DNA of 64,000 bases from positions 1 to 64,000 of the forward strand of contig QNQO01006218.1 of the NCBI GenBank assembly GCA_003290165.1, given 5' to 3'. Position numbers and translations under genes: made by a program. The notes below the pieces were generated by a model that saw only the letters and a list, made by a program, of their open reading frames with translations, ran no database searches and had not been told where the DNA came from. Source of the stretch: Berberis thunbergii. Lineage: Eukaryota; Streptophyta; Magnoliopsida; Ranunculales; Berberidaceae. This document shows positions 45,340-57,478 of this stretch, piece after piece (within the stretch, counting starts at the first letter, position 1; every line of letters starts with the position of its first letter).

Positions 45340-45560
45340 TGTTGATGTAATTAAGATATTTATTAATATTAGCAATAATAGTATTTTTGGCATATTAAGA
45401 ATTCTAATATTATTAGGACATTATTTCCAATTAGGTTTTAGGTATTTTTTAGAAGTAGGTTAGTTATAGATAAGGCATAGATTGTTCATTGTTAGTTGAT
45501 TGATGAAAATAAGTTTATTTCCTTTATTTATTGTTGATTTACTTTGTCGTTTAATTTACT
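45340..45560 (+). repeat. LTR, 5' part, plus orientation
   Basis: Starts TGTTGATGTAATTAAG after a polypurine tract and resembles 53504-53660 (GATGTAATTA, TTATTAGGACA, ATTAGGTTT). Its 3' limit is unclear. Confidence 0.5.
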
Positions 45561-46047
45561 TTATTTTGGTTTCAACATTGTCTTTCAAATTTTGTTGTTC
45601 CACAAGTTATATTCTATTACAAACACTCATTGTAATTGTTCATCTACCTTTTGATTTTGCTTGTAAATATTAAAAAGTTGGGAGGGAAAAACCAGAAACA
45701 AAAAGTTAGAATTGAATACATGACACTACTCAACCAAGGCTTCTATTGTTATAATAGTTTCGATATTTGCATGACGACTTTCCAAGGATTTTGTTTGCTT
45801 CGATCTACTTGATCTACACTTCTTGCTTATTTGATTACGGACACTTCAATATTCTAGTGAGGCATACCAAGTCATGAAATTGATAGTACAAAATATGTTG
45901 TAACAATTCCGCAACAAAACCCAAAAACTTATAAATCTATAATTTGAAGGATTCAAAATAAATAAAATGACTCAGAAAAACACTAGGTGAAATTTGAACT
46001 TAAGGAAAATGTTTGAAGCTTCAGTCTTCACATAATTGTTACCCTAA

Positions 46048-47639
46048 TGTAACCTTAAGTGTGAATTAAACAAATCTATACAAAAGATAAATAAACCTAA
46101 ATAATCTCCATTGGAGTTTCTTCATTCATAAAAAAACCCGGCTATATTCAATGGCCTATTGGCCCCTATTTACACTAAACCTAACTTGCAAAGCAATCTA
46201 ACCTAAATCCTATGGGAACCCTAATCTCCAGTTATTCTATTATGAGTTTATTAGGCTCGACCCAACAACTAAACTAAACTAAATTAAATAAATAAACTAA
46301 ATTCTATGTTATATCATCCTCCCCAGGTTAAAGAAGCTTGAAGTCGAAGAAGTCAAACGAACATAAGCATTCACTTAAAGAATATAAGGCATAATACACG
46401 CGAAGTAGACAACCTCGAAAGTTGTCACGATACAAACTTGCTATAAATAGCATCAACTCAAAAAAGTTGCAAGGTGACTCGAATAATCATAAGTTGTAAT
46501 AAACCTACTGAGAAGACTCTTGCACATAAGCTCGTGTCACAAAATATTTCCAAAATGGGTCGATATAACCAGCAACACTCACTATGTTTGTTGCTGTAGA
46601 AACATCGTCTTCTTGGCCAAAATGGGAAAGAAATCACCAAAGTCAAATGGCCCACATTTCGAAATCAAGCATGTCGAAGGTGCCTTTAACTTCCTAAAAA
46701 AACTGAAGGGGCTATAATAAACAGTATGGCTCATTCGACTCTTTGCGCGTCTGCCAAGTTCGCCTTTCGCTAATTGTTCTCATCCGCTGGTATATCTCCT
46801 TCACTTTTGAGGCAAAGCAATCGCCTATCCGTTCTGCTAAGTCACTTGAAAACTTCTTACAGTCTTCTCAACCTGTATCACAATGGAGGTGGTAGTGGGG
46901 TTATGTCATTGGTCATGACTGAGGGTGTTGTAGGAAAAACTGGTGCACATTAGGTGTAAGGGGGTATATTGGTGGTTTGTGGTTGAGAATAGTAAACTGG
47001 TTATGGGTATTAAACTTGACCGAAGCTCGGGCTATATGGATAATGGTATGGGGATGGAGAATTGTATGGGTATGGTAAGAATAATAGGGGTTTGGATATT
47101 GGGAAAAATATGGGTTACTTTTTTTAACTATTGGGTGTCTAACGAATTATAGGGTGTAAATAATCTGATAGCTGATGAACAGTACACGATGAATAAAGTT
47201 TGCAAAAAAATTTATTTTTAATTTTGCAAGCACTTCTCCAAACCAACTTTTGCTCTTCACTTTTTAACCAACTAAAATCTTCTTGTTTTTCCTTTTCTTA
47301 TTCTTCAAACAATAATCTTCTGAACCCATGAATCCAAGAGCTTCATCAATGTTACTAAATAATGTAACCTAAATTATGTATTAAACAAATCTACACAAAA
47401 CATAAATGAAACTAAATAAACCTAAATAATCTCTATTAGAGTTTTTTCGTTCATCAAAAACCAACTATAACCAATGGTCTATTGGCTGTATTTATACTAA
47501 ATCTAACTTGTAAATTAAACAATCTAACTCTAAATGTTATGGGAGTTATAATCTCCACTTATTCTATTATGAGCTTACTTAGGTCTGACCCAATAACTAA
47601 ACTAAATTAAATAAATAAACTAAATCCTATGTTACATCA
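46048..47639 (-). mobile_element. non-coding LTR-type element, 1.6 kb
   Basis: Two direct repeats, 46048-46316 and 47363-47639, both run from TGTAACC to ATCA on the plus strand and are clearly related over about 270 bp (ATTCTATTATGAG, CTAAATAATCTC). On the minus strand CTGGGGAGGA precedes one copy like a polypurine tract. The 1-kb interior has no coding domain, as in TRIM or LARD elements. No primer site or target duplication was found, so a simple duplication is not excluded. Confidence 0.45.
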
Positions 47640-48131
47640 TATTGTGTCGTGATTATCTGTATTTTCTTTGCATGGATACACCAATAAACGATTACTACGC
47701 ACATGGTTGAACTAATAATCAAGTTCTCATTTTTATGGGACGGACTTGGCATGTCATCTACAAGCGCACTTGTCTTCTTCGTTCCCTATCTTTTCCAGCC
47801 CTCCCCTCATCCAGTCGCCTACAATACCTACATTCATGGAATGAGATTCCATCAACCAAATATACCCTTGACTATTGTTCTTAATAACTGAAATCTCGGG
47901 AAAACCTTGATTCTTTGGTAGTAAAATCTCACACCTTTTTTTTCTTTAGCCGTTTAAAGCAAATTGATGTATTAACATAAACTGATTTTTCATGTGCGAA
48001 GCCACCAATGGAACCAAACATTTGTGCACATCTGGGCAAAAAAAGTGTAATGAGATTAGTAAACACCAGAGGTAGAGACATAGTTGTTTAGGAGCTAATG
48101 AATTCGGAATCTGATTCTCTCGACATGCAAA

Positions 48132-49672
48132 GGGTATTAAAAATTTGGGTTTTTTTGAGTTTGACCCTCAGTAGTTTATATCCAAATGAGTTTAGCTCTT
48201 ATTTAATTTTAATTGAGTCTAAAACCCTCATTTATAACAGATCTGTTAGGTCAACCACATTGATCGATAAATATTGATTTAATGACTAAAATACCCTACA
48301 TTAAATGCACATGCTCCATAAATGAAGCAAAAGACTTAGATTATTAATGTCAATCCCGAGGTAATCCTAGGTCTGAAAATTGAAGAATTAAAAATCCAAA
48401 ATTTATCCATATTCTCCACCTTTTCCTTATCTTATTTTAATTAGCAGCCAATGTTCGGTTTAGAAGAAGGAAGATATGTACCTTCTTCAGCCTGCCGGCT
48501 CAATCCCAAAAATGAATATGCCTATCTACTCTCGAAGACGAATCAACAATATTGAATTTGTGATGATATTTGCAATCTACTCTCCTCACAAAATATGCCT
48601 ATCTTGCGTCACTTGATTCGTGTTGCTCTGTAGTGTAGTTCGCTCGATTTCTAATCTTGGCCAGTGGTGGTCAAGCACATTGACTGGCGTGTCTATGCTG
48701 ACTACCAAATTCAATACCAATTCATAGTCATCCATTACACTTTAAAAGCTTCTCCTACGACCTTATAAATTATAATAATAAGAAAATTAAAAACATGAAA
48801 AAACAAAAATAAATAGAGCTTCTTACTTTATTTACATATAAACAAATGACATATTTCCAATTGGAAACAATGATTGTACGGGGAAGGGTTTGTGAGAGGA
48901 GAGCTGATGCTGCAACAATGGAGGGTTTGAATTCTAATAACTAGCTTTCTGTACACAAATTGAGGATTAGTGATTGGTGATACACATTAACTATGTGGCT
49001 TATATTAAAGAATTAGAGTTGTTATTTCTTCCATACCATTTTGAGATTTGAAGAGGATTTCTGTTGGCCGAGCTTGTAAGAATGGCGGATTTTTGAGTTT
49101 AAATAACGAGGCAAAGAAATGAAGAAACGATAAAGGAGTTACAGAACGCGTTTGCCATTTGATAATCAGAAGCTCCATTCGCTCTATAGTTTGTGAATCA
49201 AACATGAATCCTTCTTCCTCTCCGAGTAGTATTGGATTCATTGATTAAATCTAAAGAGAAACGTATTTAGTGAGTGAACGTGCAGAGGGCGAGGAAGAGG
49301 GGGATGGGAGAGGAGGGTGGTATTTTCTATATTAAAAAACAGAAGAGAAAGAAAAAGATGGTGAAACTCGATAGATTTGGGCCTTTTAATTCTTCAATTT
49401 TCAGACTTTGGATTACCTCGAAATTGACATCAATAATTCAAGCCTTCTTGCTTGCATTTTTTGGAATTCGCACATGCAAGGCATGCGTATTCAATGTAGA
49501 ATATTTTAGCCACTAAACCAATATTTATCGGTCAACATGGTAGACACTAAATGATCTATTATAAAATGAGGGTCAGACTCGATTAAAATTTTAAATGAGA
49601 GTTAAACTCAATTGAATATAAACTAATGAAGGCCAAACTCAAAATAAAAAATTAAAAAACCCCAAAATTTTG
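48132..49672. mobile_element. inserted element with about 150-bp inverted ends
   Basis: GGTATTAAAAATTTGGG...GAGTTTGACCCTCA at the left recurs inverted at the right (GGCCAAACTCAAAATAAAAA, CCCCAAAATTTTGAATACT). It interrupts the left arm of the larger inverted repeat. The interior has no recognised gene. The target duplication is unclear. Confidence 0.55.
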
Positions 49673-50121
49673 AATACTATATCAAATAGTTCAAAATAAG
49701 TGAAAGCAAAATCATTATTTCAAGGCGTTTTGTTGCCAGTAGAAGATTTAGTTTGTTGTGGCTTAGGTTATTATTGGATAAAATTTGAATTTGTAGCATG
49801 CTTTTCTTATTATTTTTATTTCAGAATATAAAATTGGCCAAATGCCCGACACATGATAAAGCTACTCCGGTTAAGCTACACTGAGAATGGAATTGGAACG
49901 ATGAAACTCAAGAATACCTTATACGAACAGTTGTTCCAGATCTACTAGCTAAAACTACAAATCTGAAACTGACAAAAATGTACAGAATATATTAACATTT
50001 GCATCAGGAAATTACTTTTACAATTTAATCTTAGAAAAGAGAGGGGTTGGAATATATATACCAGGAAGAGGAAGATAGATTTCTGCTTTTGGCAAACCAA
50101 GGAACATGGGGTAGTTCTACA

Positions 50122-50250
50122 ATGGAAAAGGGAATCCAAATCTTTTTATTCTTGGTTGTGTGTGGAGTGTTATTGAAGCAAGAGCCAATAGCAGGCAACA
50201 TATGTAGCAGGAAGGCCTTGGTCCTTGAGTTTAGCTCTTCTTCCCCCTAG
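50122..50250 (+). CDS. possible small secreted peptide, 42 aa
   Basis: The frame starts MEKGIQIFLFLVVCGVLLKQ, which looks like a signal peptide, then has one Cys and a Ser-rich end. The upstream frame extends further, no family was recognised, and the length is short, so this may be chance. Confidence 0.2.
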   Translation: MEKGIQIFLFLVVCGVLLKQEPIAGNICSRKALVLEFSSSSP

Positions 50251-51034
50251 ACTAAAACTAACATATCTTGCAGGGCTCCCACTCCCACAGCACTTCCTAT
50301 CTTTCTTTCCAAAGAAATCTATTTTGCTTTCCTCCAAACTGCAAAACATTTTTATTTTTATTTTTCAAAGAAGAGACCATTTTTATCCCATTGTCAGTGA
50401 TGATGATTTAGATTATATTCTTGGGGGATGAAAATACACACTCTCAGACACATTTTCCACCACTGTTAGTGTTTGATGAAAACATTGATATTATTAATAT
50501 TCCCCATCTACTACCATTTCAACTTTTTCTACCTTGTAAATTGCCTTTTGAGGTATTTGTGTGGAGATGCTACAAAGCAAAGGTTGGTGCAGTGAATTAC
50601 TTCTGCACTGCAACAGCCACTAGCTAGCGTCACCATTGAAAATGCCACATCACTTACCCCTTATTACTTTTCTTATAGTGCAACTTGATTATCAATGTTT
50701 GATTATAAATCTCACATGCAGAGTGTGAAATTGCTTCAAACTTTCATGTATTAATGTATTAAATACGAAATTTATGAAGTGGGTTGTCGTTCAATCTTCT
50801 TGGTTTGCGGTGTTCTGATGGTCTGAGAGAGAGAGAGAGAATAACATAGATCTTATCTTTTGCACTTTATTCTATTGGGCCATAACCATATCCTTGTGGA
50901 GCTGTCATAATCACTTTGATATATGGAAGATATTGCATTCGAACTGTGGCTAATGATTTCAAGCAATAATACTTAACCATCTAATTACTATCTTTTCATT
51001 TCCCTTTGAAGGCAAGCTTCAACACTTTACTATC

Positions 51035-51043
51035 TATATATAT
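51035..51043 (+). promoter_or_regulatory. TATA box of MIR169
   Basis: TATATATAG within CTATATATATAGATGAG lies about 120 bp before the hairpin, placing transcription start near 51070. The position is typical for plant MIR genes. Confidence 0.5.
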
Positions 51044-51160
51044 AGATGAGACTTCTATGCCGTCAGATCCTTCTCCCCTACCTTTATACTCAAGTTAACC
51101 ACTCATCTCTTTGTTATTCATTTTATTTCTTTTTTCTTTTTGGTCATTCTCAGCTATGGC

Positions 51161-51319
51161 CTTGCATGTAGGCTCAGAATGTATGGTGCAGCCAAGGATG
51201 ACTTGCCGACAACTGTTTATGGGCTTCTCTAATCTTCTTTGAATCTATGAAGAGTGGATCAGTAAGTGAGGTTGGCAAGTTGTCTTTGACTACATTTTCC
51301 ATTCAGCTTGTCATGCAAG
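51161..51319 (+). ncRNA. MIR169: microRNA precursor MIR169
   Basis: The 5' arm carries CAGCCAAGGATGACTTGCCG plus A (51189-51209), the miR169 sequence. The 3' arm carries GGCAAGTTGTCTTTGACTAC plus A (51274-51294), which pairs with it with one mismatch and a few G-U pairs and matches the known star strand apart from two changes. The stem continues outward to CTTGCATG (51161) and CATGCAAG (51312-51319). In land plants miR169 cuts mRNAs of NF-YA transcription factors and acts in drought, nutrient and flowering responses. No second miR169 copy was seen nearby. Confidence 0.93.
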
Positions 51320-52894
51320 TCCTGTGCTGAAAATAATACTTGCATTGAAGGAGTTCTTCAACGGCATGATTTATGGTTTGACAACCTTATTATTCTTGAT
51401 TTGGTTCTTTACATTGCATTCTTTTCTTCTTTTATTGCTATATTATAAAGTAATGATATTAAGTATGATCTAAAGCTACTTAACTGACAAAGTTGATTAT
51501 GTTGTACTAGTTCTTCTGATCCTCATATCAACTCTTACTTATTCATCAAATCATTTATAGAAAAGAAAACACTGATCTCCATGCTCAACAGGTTGCCATT
51601 GCTTACCATGCATTGTTTACCTTTAGTAGGAAACTTCCCACCTATCTGGGTTGTGGAGATAATTTTCATTTCTCATCATGAAAAGTTGTGCAAAAACAGA
51701 TTATACAACATTTAAACCCCAGTCTATATTGATTTGATTAACTTAAGAGTTCCTTGGATGCTTTCGAGTGTTGTGAGAAGAACAAAGTAGAAAATCACTT
51801 GACAAGAAACACCAAAGTCTTACATGGTTTGGAAGGTTGCCTACGTACACCAAAACTGGATGAGATGTACGATAATGGTTAAGAACTCATAGTCTGAAAT
51901 GTCACTAAAACCCCTTTACAATCTTTATTTTGTTTTCCCTCTTTTAAATCCTCGAGGCAAACTTTGGTTGCAAGAATGCATGATTTAGCTTCTATACCAT
52001 GCATTTTTGTTTCTCCAACTGTATTTCTTTCTCAAAGGGGTGGGTCTTCAAGGCATGATGCCAGAGAGAAAATGAGCCATTTACTCCTCCTCGATTGATA
52101 TTTGATTCAGCTTAGATCAACAATTATTTGCCCACATTGAGGTTTAAGAATGCATGATTTAGCTTCTATACCATGCATTTTTTTAAAGATACGGTCGTAC
52201 TTTTTTTTTTTTTTTAAAGTTATCAAACCATATTTATATATCAGAGGTCAAACCAAAACATCTTTATTACGTTGATGAGCTACAAGAGCTCTCATGTTCA
52301 GCACTGGTTACATGTTACTGATCATAAAACCACATGACTTCAGTCTAATGATGTGTGAGAGCAATGGCTTGCATGCCCAACATGACTGCACTGTTGGCTC
52401 TCCATATATAAGATGAACAAACATCTCGATCAGATTATAGTTTGCTCTGCTCCAATCCATTATCTAAGATCAGTTGTAGTTTTGTACTTTGTTAGTTTGT
52501 CAATTTCGTCATAGATTACAACACATCAATGATCATGTATGGTGAAGATTCGAGTTGAAGTGTTGATAAAAATCATGGTATCCTAAATCATGAAGTATAT
52601 CGATCAGGAAGGTTAATGGAAACTAAAGTTTATTATGAAAATATTTTTATTTTATTAAAGTATAAAATTACAAACTTCTAGAATTAATATTACGTGTAAA
52701 ACAAGAACTTATAAAGCAAAAAAAAACCAATTTGGAAAGCCAAGTTTGAACCTTGCAGGCCATCAATGGTTTTAAAACTCTTAGATTCTGAACCTAGGTT
52801 GGAACTCAAGGTACCAACCTTTTCTTTTGCTCTGAAAAACTTGGTTTTTGAATTTTAACGTCTTTGACAAAATGTCTTAGCTTACAAATAAGCC
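51320..52894. other. MIR169 downstream region
   Basis: Unique AT-rich sequence without a recognised gene. A 37-bp exact repeat (AAGAATGCATGATTTAGCTT...) occurs at 51972-52008 and 52146-52182. Confidence 0.45.
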
Positions 52895-53503
52895 TTTGGC
52901 AAAACAATACTTTAATTTTTTATACTCTCAAATAAAATCATAAGAAAAGCATGCTACAAATTCAAATTTTATCCAATAAATAGCCTAAGCCACAACCAAT
53001 TTAATATTCTACTGGCAACAAAACACCTAAAAATAGGGCTTACTAATGATTTTCCTTTTCACTTATGTTTGAATTATTTGATGTAGTACTCACTTTTACT
53101 GCCGAAATGGTGCACAAATATTTGGTTTCATTAGTGGCTCCACACATGAAAAATCAGTTTTTGTTAAACATCACTTTGCTCTAAAAGGCTAATGAAACAA
53201 TAATAGTAATAATATATATATAAAGGAACTGTGGTATTTTATTACCAAAGAAGCAAGGTTTCCGGAGATTTCAGATATTAAGAACAATATTCAAGGGTGT
53301 GTTTAGTTGATGGAATCTCATTCCATGGAAATGTAGGTGACTGAAGGAGGGGAGGATAGGAAAGGAAGAGGAAATAGATGACACTCCAAGTCCATCCCAT
53401 GAAAATGAGAACTTGATTATTAGAGTCAACTACATTCGTAGTGATCATTTAATTATTGGAGTGTGTACAAAGAATATACAGGCAATCAAGACGGGGGAGC
53501 AAT

Positions 53504-53660
53504 TATGATGTAATTAGGATAGTAGTATTATTAGTAATAGTAGTATTTTAGACATATTAATAATTCTAATCTTATTATTAGGACACATTGTTTCTTATTA
53601 GGTTTAGTGTTTTGTTTTAGAATTTATGTTAGGTTGATCATTGTAATTTGGTTTTGTATG
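53504..53660 (+). repeat. LTR fragment related to 45340-45560
   Basis: Starts TATGATGTAATTAGGATAG after ACGGGGGAGC (polypurine-like) and shares TATTATTAGGACA and ATTAGGTTTAG with the copy at 45.3 kb in the same orientation. No coding sequence is attached. Confidence 0.45.
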
Positions 53661-54101
53661 ACATGATGAATTTGGAGCCCGCATAGCAGATATTCCGTGA
53701 GCTTATTTACTTGCTCTTGTGGACTGATTGGAAGTAGTGAGTCAAATTTTCACTTGCAACCAAGCATGAACTAATGACTTGACTAGTAAATAATCTTTCA
53801 TCTGGATTTACACATTGAACATGGGTTTGGAAACTTTCTTAATGATTTCTGCAGATTTGAACATATTATTGTTTCTGCCCTATTGGAACACAAACAAGCC
53901 TGTGAATTGGTTATTGCAAAACAAATAGAAAGGGCCATAAAATAAGAGAAAAATCAGTGCAGGACTAGGGTAGGGAGGTGGTTTTAGTTAGAAGGAGAGG
54001 AAGTGATTATAAAGTTGTTCTTGAAATCAGGTGGACGGGAAAAGTATGTATGTAAGAAGTTGGAAGTTGATCATAGGTAATTAAGTAAGGATGATTATGA
54101 G

Positions 54102-54590
54102 GAGGCACTATAATTAAGTTGACCATTATGGGGCAGGAAAAAAAAAATTGCTATGAGGCACTTGTTGGGTGGTCACTGGCAAAATAAGGATGATGAGATG
54201 GATAAAGGGACTTCTAAGTTGATAATTATGATCGACGAAAGAGGCAGAGGAATGAGCTGCTTGTATGATCACTGGAGGAAAAAAACAGTGGTGATCAAAC
54301 TCTAGTAAAATGATCTTCAAGAAAAGAGAGGGAAAAAGGCCTGAAGAAGGGGACAAGGCATTTGTAAAATGTTCTTTTGGCAATAATATTGAAGATAAGA
54401 AGAGTGACAAGGTGCTTATTGGATGATCATATAAGATATTTAAGAAGAGTACGTGATCACGGATTTAAGAGTTGATATGCGGAGAAACAAGATAAGAGCA
54501 TTGACAATAGTGACGAGGCACTTCTAAGTTAATCACTAGGAAGTCCCAAGATGGAGAAAAAAAAGGAAAATATGAATTGGTAATTAAAAA
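54102..54590 (+). repeat. degenerate minisatellite, period about 50-55 bp
   Basis: Variants of GAGGCACTTCTAAGTTGATC begin near 54102, 54155, 54206, 54254, 54292, 54353, 54408, 54455 and 54514. The copies are strongly diverged. Confidence 0.5.
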
Positions 54591-54830
54591 GGTGGATAAG
54601 AAGCGTGTGATCTGCGACCAACTTGGTATTGGGATTCATGAGGATGAGAAACCAACATTTAAAGCTATACTGGTACATCACCCTGCTTCATGACTGGCCA
54701 GCTGCTACCAGAATCTACAGGTTGCAGGTTCACCTTCACCAGTCCAAAATTCGGAAACAATAGAAAAAACAAACAAACAAACAAACAAACATGCACATGA
54801 TACCCTTGATGAGACATCAAACAATCACTC

Positions 54831-55754
54831 TGTCACCCCAAATTTAAAAACAAAAACCTAAATTAATGAGCAAGTCTAGCCAACCATGTTTGCTAGCATT
54901 TTATTTTTATTTTTATTTTTTGCACTTTTTACCTTTTCTCTTTAAAACACAACCACTATCTATAGAAGTGAAAAAAGTGTAAAAAACCCAAAACATGGCT
55001 GAATAGAATTGTTATAAATTAATAGATTGTCCAAAAACCAATGCACAACTGAAACAATTTAAATGGTATAGTCATGAGGCAATAAATAAAATAATAAGTT
55101 TTCTTAAAATTATTCCTCTCATAATGAGGTCCACAATTATCATGCCTAATCAACAAAATAAATCATAAAAAGGAATTATATTAATCAATCCCCAAATAAG
55201 TCTCTGACCCAAAATCCGAGCATTAATAACTAAGCCTTACATCTGATTACCTAGGAAAACAATAAAATCAAGGTCTAACAAAAGGTGTCAAATCCTCAGC
55301 TATCGCCACACAGCTAGAACCACCTTCCAGCTCCAACTAACCATGATAAGTCTTCAGGCCTACACTTATTAAGAGCGCGCCCAAATTTGTACAACAATAC
55401 AAAATTTGGGTCAGTATATTAATACTGGTGTGAGCAAACTTACAAATTAAGATACAACTACACAATTAAATATTATTTAAATAATATGCATTTCACCTTA
55501 AATAAGACATGTAGTTCTCATTCGAGGATCAAATAAATGTTAGTTTCTTCCTTCAAGGCTAATCTAATACATGCTAAAATAATCCATGCATATTTTTATG
55601 TTATGATAAATTCAAGGTTTTCTTTATTTTCCTAGTTTTTAGCTTATTTTTCCACAACCGCACTCTCCTCCTGTGCCGAACACACCTCACCCAAGCGTGT
55701 CTCCTTTGCCATCAAAGTCACTCGGAGTGTACATGACCCAAGTGGGGTGTCACA
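54831..55754 (-). repeat. candidate solo LTR
   Basis: The block runs from TGTCACCCCAAATTT to AGTGGGGTGTCACA, giving short inverted ends typical of gypsy LTRs (TGTGACACCCC). No internal region flanks it and no clear 5-bp duplication was found. Confidence 0.4.
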
Positions 55755-56238
55755 TCGAGTGTCATGTCATCTCACTCGAAGTTCTTTACATGGCAAATAT
55801 TTTCTAAATACTACACATACTGCCGAATTTATATGGAACGGCGTACCCGATATGCAAGCAAATCTGCATACCCAAAATTATATCACACGTATACAAACAA
55901 CTTTGTATACTAAAATAATTTTTATTTTGAGTTGTCGAAAAGAGCATTACTAAGTATTTATATTTGTGAATAACAATGGGTGTGACAAGATGAATAATAA
56001 CACATACGAAAGACATTGTAAATAACAATAACTATATATCTATATAATTTTTTTTACAACAGGTGATTTAAAAAAAAAATTCACTTACAATAACACCATG
56101 ACTACAACTTTCTATAGTGTTTAAAAATTAGGATAGTGTGTATTCTTACCCATTTTTTTTTTATTAATATGATAACAAAATCTCTAACATGTATCTGAAA
56201 TACATTGCTCACACTACACAAAAAATGGCCATTAGCAA

Positions 56239-56613
56239 CGGTTTTAAATCGTGGGGGTAACCCATTGGCACGACTTAGAACCGTGGGCTGTAGAGGCGTC
56301 GCTAAATCCCTAGTAACGGCTAAAAACCGTGGCTAAAATATTAGCAACGGTTTTATCTCGAGGACGGTTGATGATTTAGCCACGGTTATAAACCGTTGCC
56401 AAAATCTTAGCCACGGTTCTAAGCCGTGGGCAGGAGTAGCCACGGCTTAAAACCGTTGCCAAAATCTTAGCCACGGTTCTAAGCCGTGGGCAGGAGTAGC
56501 CACGGCTTAAAGCCGTTGCAAGTTTGGCCACGGTTTTAATCCGTGGCCAGTACTAGCCACGGTTTTTAGCCGTTGCAATAATTAGCCACGGTTTTAAACC
56601 GTGGCAAATTTTT
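56239..56613. repeat. CACTA subterminal repeat array
   Basis: At least ten variants of TTAGCCACGGTTTTAAACCG with the inverse inside each unit (GCCACGG...CCGTGGC). Positions 56401-56460 and 56461-56520 are a 60-bp tandem copy differing at two bases. In En/Spm such motifs bind the transposase cofactor. Confidence 0.8.
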
Positions 56614-56859
56614 TTTTTAATATTATTATTTTTTTTGCTATCAAATGACTTTTTATTACATCTTATAAGTTTTATTTCTAGAAAATAAAAATTTTAATGT
56701 GTCAAACTTAAACATTTCCATGAATGGAGGCAAAATAATGAAATTAATAAGATAATGTATTACATTGAGTCACAAAATCTATCAAATAATATCTCAAATA
56801 CAATGACACACACACAAACTTAAATATCTCAAATACAAAGAAAGTGGAACAATGCTCTT

Positions 56860-56990
56860 GCTACTGCGAGAGACGCAATGTTGCTGCTGCAAGGGACGAT
56901 CTGCTGATGATGCGAGGTACGCACTGCTGCTGCGAGGGACGAACTGCTGCTCTGCGAGGGACCCACTGATGCGAGCTTGCTGCTGGTCGC
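56860..56990 (+). repeat. short GC-rich tandem repeats
   Basis: Units like CTGCTGCGAGGGACGAACTG recur about every 30 bp with variation. Function unknown. Confidence 0.5.
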
Positions 56991-57384
56991 AAACCAGAGT
57001 GCACTATGTTTCACTGTAGAGTACCCACTGTCCTGGCAGTTATGATCTGCGGATTTTTGATAGGCAAGCACTCAGCGGTCCAAAACCATAATGTGCATGA
57101 ACCTGTTCAACCCTGTAAACAAAAAAATAATTCATTACAAAGATTAAAAAAAACTGAGTATCAAACGTGATTTAACATTGTTGAGACATGAAAATGAACC
57201 CAATTTCCACAAATGTATGATAAGGTAATGCAACTCATTACAGATTCATGATTAGAATATATCAAAACTGAAACATTGAGAGAAAAATACTTGCAACTTA
57301 TTGACAACAGCAAAAAATTGAAGAAAAATCAACAAAATTAGCATAAGGGATTAACCACAGTTCAGAAAAATCTTCACAAGCCTT

Positions 57385-57478
57385 GGAAAGCTTGCTCGGA
57401 TCCTGCATCAAGGTAGCAGATAGTACCATCTTCACAAGCCTTGGATAAGCATTTCCCTTGAATCCTCTTTCAACGCCA
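57385..57478 (-). pseudogene. DEAD-box helicase (RH1-like) exon fragment
   Basis: After an acceptor-like GTTGTAG the frame reads GVERGFKGNAYPRLVKMVLS then ATLMQDPSKL. This matches the segment with helicase motif III (SAT) of plant RH1. The similarity ends at SKL, where CCAAGGCTTGTGAAGAT from inside the exon is repeated. Only this piece of the helicase was found. Confidence 0.75.

Larger units (their letters stand above)
47650..53492. repeat. long inverted repeat around the MIR169 region
   Basis: The right arm (52895-53492) is the inverse of two left segments, 47650-48050 and 49665-49862. The left arm is split by a 1.6-kb insertion. Examples: TAATAATCAAGTTCTCATTT and its inverse at 53408-53427; AAAATTTGAATTTGTAGCATGC and its inverse near 52950. 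About 3 kb between the inner arm ends is unique and holds MIR169. Confidence 0.65.

Noticed and set aside
51161..51319. A second microRNA in the MIR169 region
   Set aside because: Scanned for repeats of the GCCAAGGATGACTTG core and found none nearby.
56239..56613. CRISPR-like repeat-spacer array
   Set aside because: Spacing is irregular, the units are palindromic, the setting is a plant nucleus, and it adjoins a CACTA end.
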